Part shown: positions 34,231 to 41,548 of the stretch, in pieces
Numbering within the stretch: the stretch's first letter is position 1
Layout of the letters: the number at the start of each line of letters is the position of its first letter
Assembly: GCF_005893125.1 (NCBI RefSeq)
Contig: NZ_VCJS01000071.1
Location: 1-57,806, forward strand
Direction of reading: 5' to 3'
DNA length: 57,806 nucleotides
From: Nonomuraea basaltis
GTDB taxonomy: Bacteria > Actinomycetota > Actinomycetes > Streptosporangiales > Streptosporangiaceae
The notes under the pieces: model-generated
What the model was told of the DNA's origin: nothing
The model's input: only the letters and a program-made list of their open reading frames with translations
The model's database searches: none
Program-made: the position numbers and the translations under genes

Positions 34231-34258
34231 TCAGGAACGGCCGACTGGTCGTTCCTGA
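34231..34258 (-). terminator. Hairpin that was the insertion target of the IS21 element
   Basis: TCAGGAACG (34231-34239) and CGTTCCTGA (34250-34258) form a perfect 9-bp stem. Read on the minus strand across the removed IS, it would hold the original last codons and stop of the membrane protein gene at 37567, so it was probably its terminator. Confidence 0.6.
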
Positions 34259-34328
34259 TGTCAACATCGCCTCAAATCTGACCCCTTTCCAACGTCTGAA
34301 ATCTGACCCCCGGTGTCGTTGTTGATGG

Positions 34329-35117
34329 TTACGGTGTGTTGCGGTCGGCTGCTGGTGTGCGGCCGAGGTCGCGGTTCTTGAGACGGTAGCTGTCTCCCTT
34401 GAGGGAGATCACTTCGGCGTGGTGGACGAGGCGGTCGATCATCGCGGCGGCGACGGTGTCGTCGCCGAAGACCTCGCCCCAGCGGCCGAAGGGCTTGTTG
34501 CTGGTGACGACGAGACTGGCGCGTTCGTAGCGGGCCGAGACCAGCTGGAAGAACAGGTTGGCGGCGTGGGATTCGAACGGGATGTAGCCGATCTCGTCAA
34601 TGATCAAGAGCGGGTAGCGGCCGAGCCGGGTGAGTTCGTCGTGCAGGCGGCCGCCCTCGTGGGCGTCGCCGAGGCGGGCGACCCATTCGGCGGCGGTGGC
34701 GAACAAGACCCGGTGCCCGGCCTGGCAGGCGCGGATGCCGATGCCCGTGGCGATGTGTGTTTTGCCTGTTCCAGGTGGCCCGAGCAGGATGGCGTTCTCT
34801 TTGGCGACGATGAAATCCAGGGCGGCCAGGTGAGTGACGATCTCCCGCTTGACCGAGCGCTGGTGGTCGAAGTCGAAGTCCTCGATGGTCTTGCGGGCGG
34901 GGAAGGCGGCGGCTTTGATCCGGTTCTCGGCGCCGTGGGCGTCGCGGGAGGCGACCTCGCGTTGCAGGCAGGCGGCCAGGAACTCCTCATGGGTCCAGCC
35001 CTGCTCGCGCGCCTGGTCAGCGAGGCGAGCGACGGCGTCGCGCAGGGTGGGGGCCTTCAAGACCCGAGTCAGGTAGGCGATCTCGGAGATGACGTCGCGT
35101 CCGGTCTTGACGGTCAT
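34329..35117 (-). CDS. istB: IS21 transposition helper ATPase
   Basis: A 262-residue AAA+ ATPase related to DnaC. Walker A LLGPPGTGKTHIATGIG is near residue 105, Walker B LLIIDEIGYIPF near 165; both are intact. IstB loads on target DNA and activates the IstA transposase. The start overlaps the middle ORF stop by 4 bp. Length is normal. Confidence 0.95.
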   Translation of the reverse strand: MTVKTGRDVISEIAYLTRVLKAPTLRDAVARLADQAREQGWTHEEFLAACLQREVASRDAHGAENRIKAAAFPARKTIEDFDFDHQRSVKREIVTHLAALDFIVAKENAILLGPPGTGKTHIATGIGIRACQAGHRVLFATAAEWVARLGDAHEGGRLHDELTRLGRYPLLIIDEIGYIPFESHAANLFFQLVSARYERASLVVTSNKPFGRWGEVFGDDTVAAAMIDRLVHHAEVISLKGDSYRLKNRDLGRTPAADRNTP

Positions 35118-35674
35118 GGCCGCTCTGCCTCCTGGCCTGTCTCCTGGTCGGGGCCGTGGGCGAACTCGGGGGCGGGGTCTTGGGTGGTGGGCTGGTCGAG
35201 TTCGGTCATCCAGTGCCAGCCCGGAGGCAGCGGGGTGGGACGCTCGTTGGGGCCGTGTGCGGCCGGATGGCCGTCAGGGCCCAGGGCAAGGGCTTCGCCC
35301 TCACCCTGGATCGAGATCTCCAGTTCGGCGTAGACGCGCACCGGGACTCCGGCTGCGGTCCCATGGATCCTCAGCCAGCTTGCGGGGCGGAAGGGATCGT
35401 CATGGCGCAGCACCGGGCTGTCCAGCACGGTGGCCAGCGCCGACAGCGTGGCCAGCCGGGCGGGCAGGTCGGCCATCAGATGACGGCTGACCTGGATGCC
35501 GATCGCCTGGTCATCACAGGTGATGCAGATGCCGCTGACTCCTGCGGTCTCGATAAGGTCGGCGGCGGCGCGCATCGCCCGGGCGGTCACCGGCGTCGAT
35601 CCCATGGACGGAAAGCGGCTCTGCGACGGCGACGAGGACACAGACGAGGACAGAGCGGATGCGTTGTCGTTCAT
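35114..35674 (-). CDS. Middle ORF of the IS21 element, unknown function
   Basis: A 186-residue soluble protein between istA and istB, overlapping both by 4 bp. Residues about 28-115 look folded (AMRAAADLIETAGVSGICITC, QAIGIQVSRHLMADLPARLA, VRVYAELE); the ends are low-complexity. Most IS21 elements have only istA and istB, so this is a passenger or accessory gene of an actinobacterial subgroup. No family recognised. Confidence 0.7.
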   Translation of the reverse strand: MNDNASALSSSVSSSPSQSRFPSMGSTPVTARAMRAAADLIETAGVSGICITCDDQAIGIQVSRHLMADLPARLATLSALATVLDSPVLRHDDPFRPASWLRIHGTAAGVPVRVYAELEISIQGEGEALALGPDGHPAAHGPNERPTPLPPGWHWMTELDQPTTQDPAPEFAHGPDQETGQEAERP

Positions 35675-36981
35675 GAGGCCTCCCGCCGAGGATCGGGATC
35701 GGTGAGATGGTCATAGACCGACAGCGGCCGCTCCTCCACCTCGACGCCGCCGCCGGCTGCGTTGATGGCGGCGGTGACGGCAGTGGCGGTCGGTGTCGCG
35801 GCCGGGCCGGTGCGGCCGGTGGCGAGTTTGGCCTGTGCGGCCTCGGCCCGCAGCAGCCGTGCCGTCTCGGCGTGGCCGGGGTCGGTGATGGTCTGATGCG
35901 GTGCCCAGGAGCGGGCGTGCTCGCCGACCAGGCGGTCCTCGCATCTGATGGTGACCCGCTCCAGGTCGGCGTGGACGTTCACCCGCCGGCCGATCACTCG
36001 CGGGTCGACGGAGTAGTCGCAGGTGTCCAGCCGAACCCAGTGATCGCGCGGCAGGCGGATCTGGTTATGCCAGCCCAGCTGGCCGGTCTCGATCGGCGGT
36101 AACGGGAGCATCGCGGCCCGGTCGGCGGCGATCCGGTCGGCCGGCGCGCACTGCAGATGCCGCTTGCGCCGCTGGTTGACCAGCGCGAACCAGGCACTCA
36201 GCTGAGCGTTGAAGTCGTCTGGGCCGGCGAAGCTGCGGCCCGGCAGGAACGAGGTCTCCAGATACTCGTTCGTCCGCTCGACGATCCCTTTCGATTCCGG
36301 TTCCCGCGGCGGCAGGATGATCATCCGGGTAGTCAGCAGCCCGCGCAGCGCGTTGTACTGCGCCGACAGCACCGGCGCCCGGCCCCGCCGGTACTTGCCC
36401 ACGCCACCCTCGTTGTCCCACACCAGCGCCTTGGGCACGGCACCCAGCTCGGACAGCAGCGCCCAGGTGGCCAGCACCAGATCCTGGGCGTGCCGTGAGG
36501 GGATCATCCGCGCGAGACTCCATCGCGAGTATCCCGACACCATGACCAGCACTGGCGGCACCTCGGCCAGGCCGGGCAGCACGATCGGCGGGAACCACAG
36601 ATCACACTGAGCCAGTTCCCCCGGCTCGTAGACGGTCCGCGACGTCGGATCCACCGGCAGGTAGGCCGGGCGCAGCTCACGGACCCGGTCCCGCAGCACG
36701 GTGATCGAGTTCGTCCAGCCGATCCGCTCGGCGATCGTCGTGGCGGGCATCCGCGCATCCAGCGTGAGCTGCGCCCGGATCTGCGGCTCCACCGCGTCCA
36801 CGATCGATCCGGTGGCGGCCCGCTCGTACTTCGGCACCTCGGTCGCGCGGATCGCCCGCCGCACGGTGTTCTTGGAGATCCCCATCAGCCGGGCGATCGC
36901 CTTGATCGGCATCTGCTCCGCCCTGTGCAGCCGGCGGATCTCCGCCCAGTCATCCACAGTGATCACATCCCTTTCTGTCAC
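35671..36981 (-). CDS. istA: IS21 transposase
   Basis: A 436-residue DDE transposase. Residues about 10-50 form the N-terminal HTH (IRRLHRAEQMPIKAIARLMG, SKNTVRRAI). The rve catalytic core supplies Asp in LAQCDLWFPP, Asp in LVWDNEGG and Glu in SKGIVERTNEYLE, all present. The C-terminal Mu-type beta domain follows (VRLDTCDYSVDPRVIGRRV). Full length for the family and no frameshift. Confidence 0.95.
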   Translation of the reverse strand: MTERDVITVDDWAEIRRLHRAEQMPIKAIARLMGISKNTVRRAIRATEVPKYERAATGSIVDAVEPQIRAQLTLDARMPATTIAERIGWTNSITVLRDRVRELRPAYLPVDPTSRTVYEPGELAQCDLWFPPIVLPGLAEVPPVLVMVSGYSRWSLARMIPSRHAQDLVLATWALLSELGAVPKALVWDNEGGVGKYRRGRAPVLSAQYNALRGLLTTRMIILPPREPESKGIVERTNEYLETSFLPGRSFAGPDDFNAQLSAWFALVNQRRKRHLQCAPADRIAADRAAMLPLPPIETGQLGWHNQIRLPRDHWVRLDTCDYSVDPRVIGRRVNVHADLERVTIRCEDRLVGEHARSWAPHQTITDPGHAETARLLRAEAAQAKLATGRTGPAATPTATAVTAAINAAGGGVEVEERPLSVYDHLTDPDPRREAS

Positions 36982-37024
36982 CTCTGGTGACGAAGGGGGT
37001 CAGTTTTCACGCGTTGCCTGGGGG

Positions 37025-37567
37025 TCAGTATTCAAGGCTCGTCGACACCTGACTGGATTCTCTCTCCCGCTCCATCCTCCAGCGGGCCCGGATTCCCGCG
37101 ATCAGCAGAACGGCCGCGCTGCCGTAGCCGAGCACAGGCACAAGATGCAACAGCAGCCACGGGAGCCTTCCGTCCCAGCCCGCACAGTTGAGCATCCTGA
37201 AGTACCGGAGCCCGAGGAACAACCAGTCAAGCGCGACCACCAGCATGGCCGAAACGGCCAACGCTCCCACCGCCGTGCTGAGCCGACGCCCTGCCCAGGC
37301 GGCGACCGCGCCTGACAGCAGAGCGCTTATAGAGGGCAGGGCGTACAGGACCAGAAGGTGCTCTGTAGTGGACGTCACGGGATCGCGCAGACGCTCCCAC
37401 GTCCGTTCGAGACCGGACTGCATCTCGGACGGGCTGAGCGAAAGCGGGCCTCCACAAAACACGCTCGCATCGCCGGGGATGAACATTGGAAGCCACGGGG
37501 ACAGGAAACTCAGGACGCACGCCGCCAGTGCGGCTAACCACCATCGCAGATAGCGCCACCGAGGCAT
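37025..37567 (-). CDS. Hypothetical membrane protein with C-terminus replaced by IS21 insertion
   Basis: A 180-residue protein from ATG 37567 with about four hydrophobic segments (WWLAALAACVLSFLSPWL, LLVLYALPSISALLSGAVAAW, AVGALAVSAMLVVALDWLFLG, WLLLHLVPVLGYGSAAVLLIAG). The last seven codons (VSTSLEY) are read from the IS end. Joining the sequence across the IS at the CCTGA duplication restores an ending ERPVGRS and a stop at 34231-34233, so the insertion changed only the tail and the protein may still work. The start is chosen where hydrophobic sequence begins; the frame is open to 37735. No family recognised. Confidence 0.65.
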   Translation of the reverse strand: MPRWRYLRWWLAALAACVLSFLSPWLPMFIPGDASVFCGGPLSLSPSEMQSGLERTWERLRDPVTSTTEHLLVLYALPSISALLSGAVAAWAGRRLSTAVGALAVSAMLVVALDWLFLGLRYFRMLNCAGWDGRLPWLLLHLVPVLGYGSAAVLLIAGIRARWRMERERESSQVSTSLEY

Positions 37568-37897
37568 GGGCCGCCTTTCCCCCGCGCATGATCGACAGCG
37601 GATATTGTCCACCATGGCGCCCAAGGCCGTGGCTGATCGCCCCAGTCCCTTACGCGAGTACCGAAGTCCGCGATCGTCACGGATCCAGCGCTTGGATATG
37701 CGGCCATTCAGGGGCTCCCGCTCTGACGGGATCACAGCGCATGTAGGGAGTTTCTATATGTCATACCGACGGCTTTGGATGGGTCGACAGCGGCGGGGCG
37801 GTCGGGCGGGACCGGCCCGGAGAGGCCGCACGCCCGCCCGGGCCGCCCGGCCGCCCGCCGCCCATCGGGGGCGGCTTGAACCAAGGCCGCGTAGACC
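37568..37897. other. GC-rich stretch between membrane protein and integrase relic
   Basis: Probably holds the promoter of the minus-strand membrane protein. From about 37780 it is very GC-rich with no supported gene; the missing N-terminal part of the integrase should have been here. Confidence 0.45.
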
Positions 37898-38399
37898 CGG
37901 GCCGCCTGGCTGCCGGTTGGCCAGGTGGGCTGGGAGCACAAAGACGTCGCGATCTACGTCTGGCGGTCCGTCCGGCAGAAGGGCGACACCAAGACCGTCA
38001 AGTCCCGCCGTTCGCTCAAGCTCCCACGGCGTTGTGTGGACGCGCTACGCCTGCTCAGGGAAGCCCACGACATCGCGCAGGAGAAGACAGGAGACCAGCG
38101 GCAGGAAACAGACCTGGTGTTCTGCACGCGGACGGGCACACCGGTCACGGCCCACAACGTACGACGCGACTTCCGGAAGGTCGTAGAAGCGGCAGAGCTC
38201 ACCGGACGGGAGTGGTCGCCTCGCGAACTGCGGCACAGCTTTTGTCTCTGTGCTGTCAGACTCCGGCGTCCCTATCGAGGACATCTCGCGCCTGGTCGGC
38301 CACTCCAACACGGTGGTCACCGAGACGGTCTACCGGCACCAGATCAGGCCGGTGATCATGCAAGGAGCTGCGGCGATGGACGAGATCTTTGGGAGTTAG
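37898..38399 (+). pseudogene. Tyrosine integrase, N-terminally truncated and frameshifted
   Basis: Only the C-terminal catalytic part remains: VWRSVRQKGDTKTVKSRRSLKLP, TGTPVTAHNVRRDFRKV and RELRHSF with the catalytic His/Arg. A run of four T (38240-38243) where three would keep the frame moves the end into another frame, which reads SGVPIEDISRLVGHSNTVVT and ETVYRHQ with the Tyr nucleophile, ending MDEIFGS at the stop 38397. The core-binding domain is missing. The gene abuts its att site at the tRNA-Val, the usual place for an ICE or prophage integrase. Not functional as sequenced. Confidence 0.88.
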
Positions 38400-38418
38400 T
38401 CACTCACTTAGTCACTCG
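38399..38418. repeat. Paired GTCACTC motif between integrase and tRNA-Val
   Basis: GTCACTCA, 4 bases, GTCACTCG, again 12 bp apart, directly at the integrase stop and 36 bp left of the att core. It is the opposite arm to the pairs found right of copies A, B and C. Confidence 0.6.
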
Positions 38419-38458
38419 GACGCCGTTTTCAAGATCAAAGATCAAATGTTTGTGCAGG

Positions 38459-38530
38459 TGGGCGGTACTGGGTTCGAACCAGTGACCCCTCGCTTGTAAG
38501 GCGAGTGCTCTACCGCTGAGCTAACCGCCC
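38459..38530 (-). tRNA. tRNA-Val (anticodon TAC); att site D covers 38455-38502
   Basis: On the minus strand the 72 bases fold as a full cloverleaf: acceptor GGGCGGT/ACCGCCC, D arm GCTC/GAGC, anticodon stem CTCGC/GCGAG with loop CTTACAA, variable loop GGGTC, T arm ACTGG/CCAGT with loop TTCGAAC, discriminator A. The anticodon is TAC (Val, GTA). CCA is not encoded. The 3' half is the sequence duplicated at the att copies, showing that this gene was the integration target and was restored each time. Confidence 0.95.
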
Positions 38531-38547
38531 CTGATCGGCACTACACC

Positions 38548-39498
38548 TTACGACACCAAGGGGGCCGCTCGCACATCCACGGTCCAGCCGGGCCCCAGCT
38601 CAGGCCTCCCCGCCGCCCGCCACCCCAGCAGCGCGGCGCCGAGCATGCCCGCGTCCACCCCCAGCGCCGCCGGGATCAGCGGGGGCGCCTCGCGGAAGGC
38701 CAGGCGTTTGACGAGGCGGGTGCGTACCGGGTCGAAGAGGGCGGGGCCCGCTTCGGCGAGGCCGCCACCGAGGACGATCAGCGAGGGGTCCAGCAGCAGC
38801 GTGTACGTGGCCAGGGCCAGCGACAGCGCCTCCACGGCCTCGTCCCACACCTCGATGGCGATGGGGTCGTCCGAGGAGACCACCTGCTCGGCCTTGACGC
38901 CCTCGACGCCCGCCCGCACGCTGTAGCGGCGGCCCACCGAGGCGGCCGACGCGTACGTCTCCAGGCAGCCGAACTGGCCGCACGCGCACTCTTCGCCGTC
39001 AGGGAAGACCGGGGTGTGGCCGATCTCGCCGGCCCAGCCGGAGGAGCCGCCGTACGGCTCGCCGCGGATGATCGAGGCGCCCGCGATGCCCGTGCCGATG
39101 GGGAGGAACAGGAAGTCGGAAACGCCCCGGCCCGAGCCCAGGATGCACTCGGCGAGCCCGCCGGTGCGTACGTCGTGCCCCAGCATCACCGGGATGTCCA
39201 GGGTGGTGAAGTCCGTGGCGGGAACGTCGCGCCAGCCCAGGTTGGCCGCGTAGATGGCGGCGTTCTCGGACACCAGCCCCGGCACGGCCAGGCCCACGCC
39301 CGCCGGGACGCCGTCGCCCGCGGCCGCCAGATGGCTGATGAAGCCGGAGATGGCGGTCACGACCGCCGCCGGCCCCTCCGCTCGCGGGGTGGGGCGCCGC
39401 TCGCTCAGCAGCACCGCGCCGGAGTCGCTGACCAGGCCGCCCTTCATGGACGTGCCACCGACGTCGAGCGCGACGACGAACGTACTCATTGCGGACAC
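38548..39498 (-). CDS. ROK-family sugar kinase (glucokinase-like)
   Basis: A 316-residue protein (313 if Met at 39489 is used). The phosphate loop is DVGGTSMKGGLV at about residue 11, the acceptor site EIGHTPVFP near 160, and the ROK zinc motif CACGQFGCLETYAS near 172, all intact. Members phosphorylate glucose or N-acetylated hexoses; no regulatory HTH is present, so it is a kinase rather than a repressor. It lies just upstream of the tRNA-Val in the core region. Confidence 0.9.
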   Translation of the reverse strand: MSAMSTFVVALDVGGTSMKGGLVSDSGAVLLSERRPTPRAEGPAAVVTAISGFISHLAAAGDGVPAGVGLAVPGLVSENAAIYAANLGWRDVPATDFTTLDIPVMLGHDVRTGGLAECILGSGRGVSDFLFLPIGTGIAGASIIRGEPYGGSSGWAGEIGHTPVFPDGEECACGQFGCLETYASAASVGRRYSVRAGVEGVKAEQVVSSDDPIAIEVWDEAVEALSLALATYTLLLDPSLIVLGGGLAEAGPALFDPVRTRLVKRLAFREAPPLIPAALGVDAGMLGAALLGWRAAGRPELGPGWTVDVRAAPLVS

Positions 39499-39581
39499 GA
39501 AAAGAGACGATAGCGCAGCTCAGCAAGTGCCTGGAAAGCCGCGCACGCGGAAATCCCGGCGGCCCCGAGGTCTCAGAGCCC

Positions 39582-39896
39582 TCAGGCTCGTCCCAGCACC
39601 CGGTTGAGCGCCGCCTCCACCTCCGCCGACAGCCCGGGCGGCGGCGCCATGGAGCCGCCGAGAGGGGTGTCCGAGCGCGCCATCCGCACGGCCCCGCAGG
39701 ACCGGCACTCCACCTCGCCCAGCCGGCAGATCAGCGCAGTGGACCCGCACGTCCCGCACGAGTCCAGGTCGAGGTCGTGCAGCCGTTGACAGTCCGGGCA
39801 GATCAGCACCTGGGACTCCTCGCGCACCCCGCGCTGCCACGGGCTGGCGCCGCGGACCGGGTCCGTCTGCCGGGCCCCGCACCGGTAGCAGGGCAT
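39582..39896 (-). CDS. Small zinc-ribbon protein
   Basis: A 104-residue protein starting MPCYRCG. It has four Cys-x-x-Cys pairs: CYRC, CPDC, CGTC and CRSC, so probably two zinc ribbons. The C-terminal 30 residues are Pro-rich then helical. Function unknown; it could be a nucleic-acid-binding or assembly factor. It is 14 bp after the peroxiredoxin gene on the same strand, probably the same transcript. Confidence 0.75.
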   Translation of the reverse strand: MPCYRCGARQTDPVRGASPWQRGVREESQVLICPDCQRLHDLDLDSCGTCGSTALICRLGEVECRSCGAVRMARSDTPLGGSMAPPPGLSAEVEAALNRVLGRA

Positions 39897-39910
39897 CGTT
39901 CCCTCCGAAG

Positions 39911-40366
39911 TCAGTGAATGTCGGCGAGTGCCTTGACGTAGTCGGCGACGTCGCGTGCGGAGGAGATCGGATGGACCACCGACCACCGGATCACGCCCGC
40001 GCCGTCGATGATGAAGGTCCCCCGCAGAGCGAGCCCCTTCGCCTCATCGAACACACCGTACGCCCGCGCGACCTGTCCGTGTGGCCAGAAATCAGAGAGC
40101 AGCGGGAACGTGTAACCCTCACGATCCGCCCAGGCGCGGTGCGTGAACATCGAGTCGACGGAGACGGTCAGCACCTGGGCGCCGTCGAGCGGGTGGTCGC
40201 GCAACGCGGACAGCTCGCTGCTGCAGATGCCGGTGAAGGCAAGCGGATAGAAGACCAGCACGACCTTCCTGCCCCTGAACTGGGACAGGCGCACCGGAGC
40301 GCCGTGCTGGTCCTGCAGCTCGAAATCCGGAGCCAGGGCGCCGACCTCGGCAGGATGTGCGTTCAC
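39911..40366 (-). CDS. ahpE: AhpE-type peroxiredoxin
   Basis: A 151-residue peroxiredoxin. The peroxidatic Cys is in FYPLAFTGICSSEL, matching mycobacterial AhpE (1-Cys). It reduces H2O2, organic peroxides and peroxynitrite in the cytoplasm, using mycothiol/mycoredoxin in actinomycetes. GTG 40366 with AGGA seven bases before is preferred to ATG 40384, which has no ribosome site. Confidence 0.85.
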   Translation of the reverse strand: MNAHPAEVGALAPDFELQDQHGAPVRLSQFRGRKVVLVFYPLAFTGICSSELSALRDHPLDGAQVLTVSVDSMFTHRAWADREGYTFPLLSDFWPHGQVARAYGVFDEAKGLALRGTFIIDGAGVIRWSVVHPISSARDVADYVKALADIH

Positions 40367-40402
40367 GGCATCATCCTGCCGCATGTCAAGCGCTCGGGCC
40401 CC

Positions 40403-40831
40403 CTACCGTCGGCCCTTGGGCGTCACGAGCCTGGTGCCTGACCAGTCGGGTGCGGCGGAGATGCTGCTGGTCTGCGAGAGACCCGCGGTGGCGGCATCCT
40501 CCCCTATGTCGCTCGGCTCCACGTGGCCCTCGCGCCCGGCCTTGGGAGTCAGCAGCCAGATCTGGCCGCCGTCGGCGAGTGCTCGCATGGCGTCGCTGAG
40601 AGCGTCGAACAGGTCTCCGTCGCCGTCGCGCCACCACAGCAGCACCACGTCGACGACGTCGTCACTCTCCTCGTCCAGCAGCTCGTTGCCGGTCAGGTCT
40701 TCGATGGAGTCGCGGAGCTCGTCGTCGACGTCCTCGTCCCAACCGATCTCCTGCACCACCTGACCCGGCTTGAGGCCGAGTCGTTCGGCCAGGCCGCGCT
40801 CGCCCTGCGCCTGACCCGCGGTCGCGCTCAC
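40403..40831 (-). CDS. DUF3052 family protein
   Basis: A 142-residue acidic protein. GTG 40831 with AGGAGG seven bases upstream is the start. The family pattern LGLKPGQVVQEIGWDEDVDDELRD, VVLLWWRDGDGDLFDAL and IWLLTPKAGREGHVEPSDI is clear. Function unknown. DUF3052 is typically close to aceE in actinomycetes, as here (1.4 kb, divergent). Confidence 0.9.
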   Translation of the reverse strand: MSATAGQAQGERGLAERLGLKPGQVVQEIGWDEDVDDELRDSIEDLTGNELLDEESDDVVDVVLLWWRDGDGDLFDALSDAMRALADGGQIWLLTPKAGREGHVEPSDIGEDAATAGLSQTSSISAAPDWSGTRLVTPKGRR

Positions 40832-40948
40832 GTTTATCCCTCCTGCTTGAGTGGCCCCGCTTATGCGGTTTATCGCTTCGGCACAGTCCACACGCTGTGA
40901 CCCTCAGTCGTCAACGGTCGCCACGGGTACGGCCGTAGTCGGCCAGAA

Positions 40949-41356
40949 TCAATCAGACAAAAACGACAGGCGAACCTGCCGTTGCACGTTGTCGACGTTC
41001 AGGTCCACGAGCGCCACCGACTGCCAGGTGCCCAGCGCCATCCGCCCGCCCAGCACCGGGATGGTGGCGTACGGCGGGATCAGCGCCGGCATGACGTGCG
41101 ACCTGCCGTGACCGGGCGAACCGTGGGCATGACGCCAGCGGTCGTCGGCCGGCAGGAGCTCGCGCAGAGCGGCGAGCAGATCGTCGTCGCTGCGCGAGCC
41201 CAGCTCGAGCAGGGCGATGCCGGCGGTCGCGTGCGGCACGAAAACGTGCAGCAGCCCGTCTTCGCCCTGAGCACGCACGAAGTCGGCGCATTCGTCCGTG
41301 ATGTCGTGCACCGTCTCTCTGGACCCGGTGGCCACAGAGATGATTTCAGATCTCAC
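40949..41356 (-). CDS. YjbQ family protein (secondary thiamine-phosphate synthase-like)
   Basis: A 135-residue UPF0047/YjbQ protein. Conserved residues appear in VFVPHATAGIALLE, WRHAHGSPGHGRSHV and GTWQSVALVDLN; the His cluster is the presumed active site. Some members can replace thiamine phosphate synthase weakly; the main role is unknown. The next gene on the strand is a DUF1918 gene 9 bp upstream, so they are probably one operon. Confidence 0.9.
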   Translation of the reverse strand: MRSEIISVATGSRETVHDITDECADFVRAQGEDGLLHVFVPHATAGIALLELGSRSDDDLLAALRELLPADDRWRHAHGSPGHGRSHVMPALIPPYATIPVLGGRMALGTWQSVALVDLNVDNVQRQVRLSFLSD

Positions 41357-41365
41357 AGGGAAATC

Positions 41366-41548
41366 TTACTTAGGCACAACGACGGCATCCGGGCCGGGAA
41401 ACACCAGCCCCGTGTGCCCGTCGTCGAACCGCACCATGTACGGAGGCCCGCCGTTCGGGCCCTGTACCTCCATGATCACACCGCTCCGGTCCCGTTCGCC
41501 AACGGTATTACCGTGGACCACGAGCCGGTCGCCTGCCGCCGCATTCAT
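41366..41548 (-). CDS. DUF1918 domain protein
   Basis: A 60-residue protein, typical for DUF1918 (GDRLVVHGNTVGERDRSGVI, PPYMVRFDDGHTGLVFPGPD). It is a small SH3-like barrel of unknown role, common in actinomycetes. ATG 41548 has GGGAG close upstream; homology starts here, so longer frames are ignored. Confidence 0.88.
   Translation of the reverse strand: MNAAAGDRLVVHGNTVGERDRSGVIMEVQGPNGGPPYMVRFDDGHTGLVFPGPDAVVVPK

Larger units (their letters stand above)
34259..37047 (-). mobile_element. IS21-family insertion sequence with intact ends
   Basis: The left end starts TGTCAACATC and the right end, read inward, TGTCGACGAG. Behind both tips are two CTGACCCC boxes about 24 bp apart with CAACG between them (left near 34278 and 34302; right near 37026 and 37003), the multiple terminal repeats typical of IS21. 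CCTGA at 34254-34258 and 37048-37052 is a 5-bp target duplication. It carries istA, a middle ORF and istB, all minus strand and overlapping by 4 bp. Nothing in it looks broken, so the element may be active and inserted recently. Confidence 0.92.

Noticed and set aside
33846..34258. Short ORFs before the IS21 element
   Set aside because: No ribosome sites, no family features, and overlapping frames of equal quality on both strands.
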